Shown: positions 1 to 6,423 of the stretch, piece after piece
Numbering within the stretch: position 1 is the first letter of the stretch
Layout: every line of letters begins with the position of its first letter
NCBI GenBank assembly: GCA_051649345.1
Contig: JBOFGX010000131.1
Coordinates: forward strand, 1 to 20,556
Direction: 5' to 3'
Source of the DNA: Leadbetterella sp051649345
GTDB taxonomy: Bacteria > Bacteroidota > Bacteroidia > Cytophagales > Spirosomataceae
DNA: 20,556 nt
Translations under genes and position numbers: made by a program
The notes under the pieces: generated by a model
What the model was told of the DNA's origin: nothing
Database searches by the model: none
The model's input: only the letters and a program-made list of their open reading frames with translations

Positions 1-189
1 GTATGTAGGATTAGGTATAGAATCATACTTAAATAACACTTCTAGGTTCATCTTTGTATTGTCAAAGGTAAGTAATGACAATCCGCTTTCGGACGTATCG
101 GTATATCTACCTACAATGCATGTGTAATCTTGAGCCACAAGTGTATTAGTCAGAAAAATGTACAAAAAAACGGAAAATAAAGATTTCAT
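1..189 (-). CDS. Lactonase-like beta-propeller protein, 5' end only
   Basis: The minus strand reads an open frame of 63 codons from an ATG at 189 to the window edge. It begins with a signal peptide (MKSLFSVFLYIFLTNTLVAQ, cleavage probably after A19), so the product is exported. The mature start, YTCIVGRYTDTSESGLSLL, followed by a 'TFDNTKMNLEV' strand and 'IPNPTY', resembles the first blade of the 7-bladed lactonase family (6-phosphogluconolactonase / carboxymuconate cyclase-like), where the pattern is G-x-Y-T-x(n)-G-I, then a 'D..tg.l' strand, then 'NPSY'. That is family knowledge applied to a short fragment. The enzyme activity cannot be judged because the rest of the protein is outside the window. 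The gene is divergent from cysS. Confidence 0.6.
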   Translation of the reverse strand, partial: MKSLFSVFLYIFLTNTLVAQDYTCIVGRYTDTSESGLSLLTFDNTKMNLEVLFKYDSIPNPTY

Positions 190-502
190 CTTTTTTGCGG
201 TCCAAATGAATTATCTAAGGTTAAATACAAGTTTTTTTAATCCATAACAAATTAAAGACAATTCAGGCAATCTTCAAAGCGGGCAATGGTAATTGAGTTC
301 AAAAAATTTATACCGTAATCAAGGTGTAGAAAGTACAAAAACGAAATGAATTGATTACCGCTTTCTTTACACAAATACAAAAGTGGAATTAAAACCACAT
401 TCGAAAAAATCATATTCCAAGCCCATAAGTAGTATATTTTAGCAATTAAGAATCATTTGACGTTTGATTCAATTATTTTTGTGCTGCAAAAATTTCTGAA
501 GA
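190..502. other. Intergenic region between divergent genes
   Basis: About 310 bp of AT-rich sequence separate the minus-strand lactonase-like gene from cysS. I see no ORF, RNA gene or repeat here. The only recognisable element is the -7-like box just before cysS, listed separately. Confidence 0.6.
474..481 (+). promoter_or_regulatory. Bacteroidota-type -7 box of cysS
   Basis: TATTTTTG fits the Bacteroidota sigma consensus TAnnTTTG and ends 21 nt before the cysS ATG. A TTTG at 456-459 could be the -33 element, but the 14-bp spacing is shorter than usual (about 19-21), so only the -7 box is well supported. Confidence 0.5.
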
Positions 503-1993
503 ATGCAAAAACTTAAGCTATATAATTCACTCAGCAGACAAAAAGAAGAGTTTAAACCTCTCCAAGAAGGGCATGTAGGGCTCTATGTGTGCGGGCCTAC
601 TGTTTATAATTATGTACACTTAGGCAATGTCCGTACATTTCTGACATTCGATATCCTACAGCGATACTTTAACCATATGGGCTACAAAGTACGCTACGTA
701 AGAAACATTACGGATGTAGGGCATTTGATCGGTGATGGGGATGAAGGCGAAGATAAAATAGGCAAAATGGCCAAGTTGGAAAGGCTTGAGCCCATGGAAA
801 TTGTTCAACGATATACCAATGATTTTCATGAGACCTTGCAACAATTCAACTTCCTTTCGCCGAGCATAGAACCTACTGCGACGGGCCATATGGTAGAGCA
901 AATAGAAGCCGTCAAAGATCTACTTAATAAAGGATTGGCTTATGAAGCCAACGGATCTGTATACTTTGACATCAACGCTTATAATGTCCTTGGTAACAAC
1001 TACGGAAAGCTTTCTGGTAGAATACTAGAAGATTTGCTCACAGAAACACGTGAACTGGACGGTCAAGCCGAAAAACGAAACCCTTTGGATTTTGCGATTT
1101 GGAAAAAAGCCGCACCTGAGCACATTATGCAGTGGCCAAGTCCTTGGGGAATGGGATTCCCGGGTTGGCATTTGGAGTGCACCTGCATGAGCAGCAAATA
1201 CTTAGGCAGCCAGTTTGATATACACGGAGGAGGCATGGACCTCAAATTCCCCCATCATGAATGTGAAATTGCACAAGGAAAAGCCCTAACGGGGAAAGAA
1301 CCCGTGAACTATTGGATGCATAGCAACATGCTTACGGTTAACGGTCAAAAAATGAGTAAATCCCTAGGAAATAGCTTTCTACCTAAGGAGCTATTTGCAG
1401 GAGATCATCCTTTGTTGGAGCAAGCCTACAGCCCTATGACTGTCCGCTTTTTTATGCTTCAATCGCAATACAGATCTACGCTCGATTTTTCAAACGATGC
1501 CTTGAAAGCATCCCAAAAAGCCTACAAGCGGGTTATCAATGGCTTGAGAATTTCAAAGGCTTTGACGTATACTGATGATGTACCTTCAGAACTTGATACA
1601 AAAAAAATAGCCGATATTGAGAAAGCCGTTGATGGATTTTACGAAGCTATGAACGATGACCTGAATACTGCTGTAGCCATCGCACATGTATTCACTCTAT
1701 TGAAATACATAAACATGGTCTATGCGAATCAACTATATCCTTCCGCTTTAGGTGAGACGGTGTTTCAAAAACTTATATCGTCCTTCCAGATAGGCATTGA
1801 GGATATTTTAGGACTTAAAGAAGAAGCCTCTACAAACGAAGAAGCCGTACGCACAGGCATGTTAAATCTCTACAAAGAATACAAAGTCAATCAAAACTAC
1901 GATAAGATTGATGAAATCAGAGCCTACTTTAAATCCAATGGCATGGTCATAAAAGATCTAAAACATAGGATAGATTGGGCTTGGGAGGAATAG
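503..1993 (+). CDS. cysS: Cysteinyl-tRNA synthetase
   Basis: This class I aminoacyl-tRNA synthetase charges tRNA-Cys with cysteine in the cytoplasm, in two steps through cysteinyl-AMP. The 496-residue protein has a full set of signatures: the zinc ligand C30 in 'YVCGPTVYN', the HIGH motif as HLGN (39-42), the zinc site motifs 'GWHLECTCMS' and 'FPHHECEIAQ', and KMSKS at 283-287 followed by 'LGNS'. The C-terminal helical anticodon-binding region is present and the length is typical for the Bacteroidota form. The ATG at 503 lies 21 nt after a -7 box and gives the expected N-terminus (MQKLKLYNSL). The gene appears to be transcribed alone or with the transporter gene that begins 62 bp downstream. 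Nothing in the sequence suggests it is defective. Confidence 0.97.
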   Translation: MQKLKLYNSLSRQKEEFKPLQEGHVGLYVCGPTVYNYVHLGNVRTFLTFDILQRYFNHMGYKVRYVRNITDVGHLIGDGDEGEDKIGKMAKLERLEPMEIVQRYTNDFHETLQQFNFLSPSIEPTATGHMVEQIEAVKDLLNKGLAYEANGSVYFDINAYNVLGNNYGKLSGRILEDLLTETRELDGQAEKRNPLDFAIWKKAAPEHIMQWPSPWGMGFPGWHLECTCMSSKYLGSQFDIHGGGMDLKFPHHECEIAQGKALTGKEPVNYWMHSNMLTVNGQKMSKSLGNSFLPKELFAGDHPLLEQAYSPMTVRFFMLQSQYRSTLDFSNDALKASQKAYKRVINGLRISKALTYTDDVPSELDTKKIADIEKAVDGFYEAMNDDLNTAVAIAHVFTLLKYINMVYANQLYPSALGETVFQKLISSFQIGIEDILGLKEEASTNEEAVRTGMLNLYKEYKVNQNYDKIDEIRAYFKSNGMVIKDLKHRIDWAWEE

Positions 1994-2055
1994 TTGTTGT
2001 TTCTTAAAATTGTAAACTAAATTGTAAACCGTATATTTAATAAAAATTTGAATCG

Positions 2056-3297
2056 ATGGGAAGTTGGACTGGGATCTTCGGAATTGTATTGATTCTGGCA
2101 ATAGCTTTTTCTCTATCTAATAATCGCAAGGCTATAAACTTTCGGACGGTTGGAGTTGGTCTCGCTCTCCAGTTTTCGTTTGCCTTGTTTATATTGAAAA
2201 CTGAAGCTGGAAAAAAGCTATTCGGAGCTTTGGGAGCAGGCGTAACGCGGATAATAGATTTCTCTAATTCCGGTGCAGAATTTGTCTTTGGCCCATTGGC
2301 TAAAGTTCCATTAGTTGCAAAAGCCTTCGGTGAAGGGGGCTTCATTTTCTTTTTCAAAATAATTCCTACTATCATTTTTGTAGCTGTATTAGTCAACATC
2401 TTATATCATCTAGGCGTAATCCAGTTTGTAATCAAATGGCTAGCACTAGGCATGAAAAAACTAATGGGCGTAAGTGGCTCCGAAGCACTATCCAACATAT
2501 CCAGTACGTTTGTTGGTCAAGTAGAAGCACAAATAATGATAAAACCCTACCTCAAAGGAATGACCACCTCGGAGATACTAGCTTCCATGGCAGGATCTTA
2601 CGCTTGTATTGCTGGTGGTGTCATGGCTACATATATTCAGTTCGGCGTGAAGGCTGAATATCTCATAGCCGCTAGTATTATGGCTGCCCCCGGAGCTTTG
2701 GCAATTGCCAAGATTATTTATCCAGAGACCGAAGAATCCGAAACAAAAGGAGAAGTAAAACTAAAAGTAGAAAAGCAATATACCAATATCATCGATGCCA
2801 TATCGGCAGGCTGTAGTGATGGACTCAAGGTAGGGATGAATGTGTTAGCTATGCTGATTGGGTTTCTTGCCTTAATTGCATTGATCAACTTCCTACTGGG
2901 AAAGATGGGGATGATGTTTGGTTATGGCAACCTAAATCTTGATTTCATATTGGGGTATATTTTTGCGGGTTTTGCTTGGTGTATGGGAGTGCCTAGCAAT
3001 GAGATTGTGGCTGCGGGCTCACTTATGGGAACCAAGCTCGCCGCCAATGAGTTTGTAGCATATCTCAATTTGAAACCCATGATAGAATCGGGTGCCTTGT
3101 CAGATAAGACAATCTCTATCATTTCCTTTGCACTGTGTGGATTTGCAAATTTTGGAAGTTTGGGTATTCAAATTGGTGGTATATCCGCATTAGAACCCAG
3201 TTTACGAAAAAAACTCACGCAAGTAGCCATGCGAGCATTGATAGCTGGCACATTGGCAAGTTATATGTCAGCCACCTTCGCAGGATTGTTATTTTAA
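2056..3297 (+). CDS. Concentrative nucleoside transporter (CNT/NupC family)
   Basis: This inner-membrane transporter probably imports nucleosides with cotransported Na+ or H+. The 413 residues follow the CNT order: an N-terminal helix pair ('GIFGIVLILAIAFSLSNNRKAINFRTV'-like region), a central gate domain, then the C-terminal transport domain. Visible family motifs are 'FVGQVEAQIMIKPYL' (Q155, V156, E157), 'MGVPSNEIVAAGSLMGTKL.ANEFVAYL' and 'ALCGFANFGSLGIQIGG'. In characterised CNTs the first motif is usually GQTEAP; here T is V and P is Q, which may alter base recognition (inference). The acidic residues of both substrate half-sites are kept. The ATG at 2056 gives the usual short N-terminus. 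The next gene starts 10 bp downstream, so the two are probably co-transcribed. The substrate range cannot be read from the sequence. Confidence 0.9.
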   Translation: MGSWTGIFGIVLILAIAFSLSNNRKAINFRTVGVGLALQFSFALFILKTEAGKKLFGALGAGVTRIIDFSNSGAEFVFGPLAKVPLVAKAFGEGGFIFFFKIIPTIIFVAVLVNILYHLGVIQFVIKWLALGMKKLMGVSGSEALSNISSTFVGQVEAQIMIKPYLKGMTTSEILASMAGSYACIAGGVMATYIQFGVKAEYLIAASIMAAPGALAIAKIIYPETEESETKGEVKLKVEKQYTNIIDAISAGCSDGLKVGMNVLAMLIGFLALIALINFLLGKMGMMFGYGNLNLDFILGYIFAGFAWCMGVPSNEIVAAGSLMGTKLAANEFVAYLNLKPMIESGALSDKTISIISFALCGFANFGSLGIQIGGISALEPSLRKKLTQVAMRALIAGTLASYMSATFAGLLF

Positions 3298-3307
3298 AAC
3301 ACATCGA

Positions 3308-4120
3308 ATGGAAACACGTAAAACACACTTAATCTTTGCAGTTTTGATGCTAGCATTTTTTGTGAATTCTTACGCCCAAAAATCGGGTCTCATAAAAAAT
3401 ATGCGAAAAAAGCAACTTGAACGTTGGAATACAGAGGAGTATTACAAATACAAATCGTATAATCCAGGTTTAGTGACCCAACAAAATACGAATTTTGGTC
3501 GAAACATATATTTGGGCCCGCAGCTAAGTATAATTTCGGGTAATCAGAGTATTCAAAAAAATTATATTTATTCCAATAGAATGACTTCGGGTATTTCTTT
3601 TCTAAGCTCCGATACACTCTCTGGACAGGGTTTTATAAATTTTAATATCCACCAAGACTTGTCTTTATTGAAAAGAAAAACGGATATAATAAACTATGGC
3701 GGTAACTTCCGATGGTTTGCCAATACCCGCTTGGGTACAGGATTTCAAAATAATGCATTTGGAGGTGAATACGGTGCTGATATAGGCCCCAGCATTTCGC
3801 TCGACACAAAACCCAAGCATAAAAAATATAGTATTGAAGCCTCCGCAAACCTTGCGTTGTTTGGATATATTCGTAGCTTCCCTACCAATATATTAAGCGT
3901 ATTTGGCAATCAACAAGGAGGGTTTCGATTTATAAATAAGTATCAAAGAATCAGCACCTCTATGTTTGTAAATTTTCAAGCAAGCAAACGCTTCAAAAAC
4001 AGAAGCTTACGCGTAGGCTACACATGGGATTTCAAGCACCTAGATATGGAATTTTCAAAAGACCTATATTTAGGACAACACAACCTCGTATTTATTGGAA
4101 GTATTAATAGAATTAAATAA
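3308..4120 (+). CDS. Secreted protein of unknown function, possible beta-barrel
   Basis: I do not recognise this family. The 270-residue protein begins with a signal peptide (hydrophobic stretch about residues 8-22, ending 'NSYAQ'), so it leaves the cytoplasm. The mature part lacks hydrophobic helices and is rich in alternating polar/apolar stretches with many Y, F, G and N residues (for example 'GGNFRWFANTRLGTGF', 'ISTSMFVNFQASKRF', 'NLVFIGSINRIK'). This fits amphipathic beta strands of an outer-membrane barrel, but that is inference. It starts 10 bp after the nucleoside transporter and ends 7 bp before the S41 peptidase, so the three genes probably form one operon. An outer-membrane role alongside nucleoside uptake is conceivable but not shown. 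Confidence 0.75.
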   Translation: METRKTHLIFAVLMLAFFVNSYAQKSGLIKNMRKKQLERWNTEEYYKYKSYNPGLVTQQNTNFGRNIYLGPQLSIISGNQSIQKNYIYSNRMTSGISFLSSDTLSGQGFINFNIHQDLSLLKRKTDIINYGGNFRWFANTRLGTGFQNNAFGGEYGADIGPSISLDTKPKHKKYSIEASANLALFGYIRSFPTNILSVFGNQQGGFRFINKYQRISTSMFVNFQASKRFKNRSLRVGYTWDFKHLDMEFSKDLYLGQHNLVFIGSINRIK

Positions 4121-4127
4121 GGCAATT

Positions 4128-5177
4128 ATGAAAAAGACACTTTCTTACTTTCTTATTTCTATCGTTTTTCTAGGAATTTCATCCTGCGAAGTCTTACTTT
4201 TCCAACCACAACCCGAATCCGATCCCAAGAGTATATTTGATCAGGTCTGGAACTTTGCCAATGAAAGATATTCGTTTTTTGAATTCAAAAAAATAGATTG
4301 GGATGCTTCTAAAACCAAGTATGGGGCTCGAATCACAGATTCCATGGGTGAGGAAGAGTTGTTTAAAGTATGCGGCGACATGCTCGGTGACCTAAAAGAC
4401 GGACATGTAAATCTCCAATCAAAATTCAACGTCTCTCGGAGTCCAGAGGTGTTTTTAGAGTATCCTACCAATTATTTTGGAGAGATTCTCAATAGAGGGT
4501 ATTTCAAAGGTCAAACCCAAATTCTAGATGGCAGCTTCCGCCTGTACGACTTTGGAGACATTTTGTACGTCAACTACTCCGATTTTACTCTGCCTGTTAC
4601 AGAATACGCAATGGATTATATTTCCGACAAAATGCAAGGCAAGCGAGGTATGATACTGGATGTACGAGAAAACGGCGGAGGATCTACTGCTAATATAGAT
4701 TTGATAGTAAATAGGCTTATCGATAAGAAAATCAGTACAGGTGTGGAGTGGTTTAAAAGCGGTCCTGGCAGAGAAGATTTTAAGAAAGATAGCGTGTATA
4801 TAAGCCCCAGTGATTCCAAAAAGAAGATTTTAGATAAACCCATCGCTTTGCTTGTCAATAGAGGCTGCTACAGTGCTACCAATATGTTTGTAATGGCCAT
4901 GACAGGATTACCAAATGTAACTACCATTGGTGGGCGTACAGGAGGTGGTGGAGGTTATCCTTCCACTACACAGCTATCCAATGGCTGGACGCTCCGTGTT
5001 TCATCGAGTAGACTTTTTGATAAGAAGGGTTTCAATGTAGAAAATGGTATAGAGCCTAAGATTAAAAAGGAAATCAAGACCGTTGATTTTGCCAATCTTA
5101 AGGACCCCATACTTGATGAGGGCTTGAGATTCTTGAGAGCATCATCTACAGCCATCCAGGCCAAAAGTGATTTATAA
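4128..5177 (+). CDS. S41-family peptidase, predicted lipoprotein
   Basis: The product is a probable serine peptidase of the C-terminal-processing/tricorn-like S41 family, anchored in an envelope membrane. I chose the ATG at 4128, not an in-frame ATG at 4095 inside the previous gene, because it gives a clean lipoprotein signal: MKKTLSYFLISIVFLGISSC with lipid-acceptor C20. The 349-residue protein shows 'DLKDGHVNL' (H93, matching the S41B histidine region), 'GMILDVRENGGG', and the nucleophile region 'RGCYSATNMFVMAM' (S249), followed by 'GGRTGGGGG'. No lysine occupies the CtpA-type position after the serine, so a Ser-His mechanism is likelier (inference). No clear PDZ domain is visible. It follows the unknown secreted protein by 7 bp, and its last 32 bp overlap the end of the convergent membrane gene. 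Confidence 0.88.
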   Translation: MKKTLSYFLISIVFLGISSCEVLLFQPQPESDPKSIFDQVWNFANERYSFFEFKKIDWDASKTKYGARITDSMGEEELFKVCGDMLGDLKDGHVNLQSKFNVSRSPEVFLEYPTNYFGEILNRGYFKGQTQILDGSFRLYDFGDILYVNYSDFTLPVTEYAMDYISDKMQGKRGMILDVRENGGGSTANIDLIVNRLIDKKISTGVEWFKSGPGREDFKKDSVYISPSDSKKKILDKPIALLVNRGCYSATNMFVMAMTGLPNVTTIGGRTGGGGGYPSTTQLSNGWTLRVSSSRLFDKKGFNVENGIEPKIKKEIKTVDFANLKDPILDEGLRFLRASSTAIQAKSDL

Positions 5178-5607
5178 GCTGCCTGCATATCTCCAATAAG
5201 TAGGTTTGGACATATCCTGCAAATATCCCGCAGGCCAACATCGAATAGATTATTTGGATTTTAGGAAATCGAAAAGATACCGCTAAAAAAGACCCCAATA
5301 TAGGGGTGAATATAAAAGGGGTTAGCAAGGCAATGCCCCATACGCCAAGCTTAGTTTTAACACGCACGGCCATACGTTTAGTCTTAGAGAATTTTTTACT
5401 TGTACCTTTTCTAAATCTAGCAAAAAACGTCAAGATATAAGGTCCAAAAAAAACAATAGCTAGTACACTAATCATCATCCCCAAAGCCGAGAAAAAAGCG
5501 GTCTCATGTATGTTCAACTTGAGTCCAATACCCAAAAGCGGCCCACCTACAAACTTTATAGTGGACGCAAGCATGATAGAAAAATAAACGGGGATTTTTT
5601 GTAGCAT
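5146..5607 (-). CDS. Small multi-pass membrane protein, unknown function
   Basis: This 153-residue protein has about four hydrophobic segments (near residues 5-27, 36-62, 86-112 and 115-140). A very basic loop at about 63-85 ('RFRKGTSKKFSKTKRMAVRVKTK') probably faces the cytoplasm. The stretch 'LGVWGIALLTPFIFTPILGSFLA' recalls small export-type membrane proteins of the Sm_multidrug_ex/DedA-like class, but the resemblance is weak and I assign no function. Its stop lies inside the convergent S41 peptidase gene, a 32-bp tail-to-tail overlap. A box reading TAATTTTG on the minus strand (5641-5634) lies 26 nt before the ATG and may be its -7 element. Confidence 0.75.
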   Translation of the reverse strand: MLQKIPVYFSIMLASTIKFVGGPLLGIGLKLNIHETAFFSALGMMISVLAIVFFGPYILTFFARFRKGTSKKFSKTKRMAVRVKTKLGVWGIALLTPFIFTPILGSFLAVSFRFPKIQIIYSMLACGIFAGYVQTYLLEICRQLINHFWPGWL

Positions 5608-5820
5608 TAAATCAAAGACTATTTATCGAAAGACAAAATTAGCAGGAAATAGGTTCTTTCTATCTATAATCAAATTGGATATTTAATTGATAAATTGTTT
5701 TGCAAATTCATTAGAATAGATAAGTATTTTATAATAAGAATTTTACAATATGAAAAATGAAATTATAATTGGCTAGATACTTCCGAGAATAAAACATTGA
5801 ACATTTTTTTACCTAATACC

Positions 5821-5851
5821 TTGCATTACATAGTACTAGTTATTATATTTG
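5821..5851 (+). promoter_or_regulatory. Promoter of the small ORF / PadR / PspC operon
   Basis: TTG at 5821-5823 and TATATTTG at 5844-5851 are separated by 20 bp and match the Bacteroidota -33/-7 pattern (TTG...TAnnTTTG). The predicted transcription start is near 5858, about 13 nt before the ATG at 5871. This is the best-formed promoter in the window. Confidence 0.65.
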
Positions 5852-5857
5852 TACTAT
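5830..5857. promoter_or_regulatory. Inverted repeat around the -7 box, candidate PadR operator
   Basis: ATAGTAC (5830-5836) and GTACTAT (5851-5857) form a perfect 7-bp inverted repeat with a 14-bp spacer. It lies between the -33 element and the predicted start and includes the last base of the -7 box. A dimer bound there would block RNA polymerase. Because padR is the second gene of the operon, autoregulation by PadR is the simplest idea (inference). Confidence 0.45.
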
Positions 5858-5870
5858 AATTTACAAATAC

Positions 5871-6065
5871 ATGAAAAAGAGACTATTCAGAAAGCTACCC
5901 TTTGAGCTAGGTTTTGGCCTAATCATCTTGCTTGCTTTATCCTTACGAATGTGGTACAACCATGCCCATATTCAAGATTTGAATTCTGACAATTCATCTA
6001 TTTTGCTCAACTATTTCAAGATTGTTGAGATTACCCACAGAGTAGTACTAGAGCTACCGATCTGA
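5871..6065 (+). CDS. Small putative membrane protein
   Basis: This is a 64-residue ORF with a basic N-terminus (MKKRLFRKLP), one transmembrane helix (about residues 11-28, 'ELGFGLIILLALSLRMWY') and a polar tail. I do not recognise a family. It is supported as real by the well-formed promoter just upstream and by its tight spacing, ending 8 bp before padR, as the first gene of that operon. It could instead be a leader ORF or a remnant; no homologue can be checked here. Confidence 0.5.
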   Translation: MKKRLFRKLPFELGFGLIILLALSLRMWYNHAHIQDLNSDNSSILLNYFKIVEITHRVVLELPI

Positions 6066-6073
6066 TCGTATAA

Positions 6074-6400
6074 ATGAACATAGAAAACGCACAAATCCAG
6101 ATGCGGAAAGGCATCTTGGAATACTGTATACTGCTCATTATTTCGAAAGGTGAAATCTACGCCTCAGAAATATTGAATGAGCTTCACACCTCCAATATGA
6201 TGGTTGTGGAAGGTACATTATACCCCTTGCTTACCCGCCTCAAAAACATGGAACTATTGGATTATAAGTGGATAGAAAGCTCGTCTGGCCCTCCTAGGAA
6301 ATATTACATACTGACGGACAAAGGATTACAATTCTTAATCGGTCTTAAAGAAACGTGGATAGAGCTTCACACATCTGTATCTACACTTATGAAATCATAA
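6074..6400 (+). CDS. PadR-family transcriptional regulator
   Basis: This 108-residue protein is a winged-helix DNA-binding regulator, nearly all of it the PadR domain. Family features in order: 'MRKGILEYCILLIISKG' (helix 1), 'IYASEILNEL' (helix 2), 'VVEGTLYPLLTRLKNMELL' (recognition helix), 'GPPRKYYILTDKG' (wing), and a C-terminal dimerisation helix. Short PadR proteins of this kind usually repress the genes they sit with, often a membrane protein. Here padR lies 23 bp upstream of the large PspC gene and 8 bp after the small membrane ORF. An inverted repeat in the operon promoter is a plausible binding site. The inducing signal is unknown. Confidence 0.92.
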   Translation: MNIENAQIQMRKGILEYCILLIISKGEIYASEILNELHTSNMMVVEGTLYPLLTRLKNMELLDYKWIESSSGPPRKYYILTDKGLQFLIGLKETWIELHTSVSTLMKS

Positions 6401-6423
6401 AGTATTGACATATCAAAAGAACT

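Noticed and set aside
2037..2399. 120-residue minus-strand open frame opposite the nucleoside transporter
   Set aside because: Low-complexity composition, no promoter, and full overlap with a conserved gene.
4095..4127. Upstream ATG start for the S41 peptidase at 4095
   Set aside because: It overlaps the previous gene and would put extra polar residues before a clean lipoprotein signal that begins at 4128.
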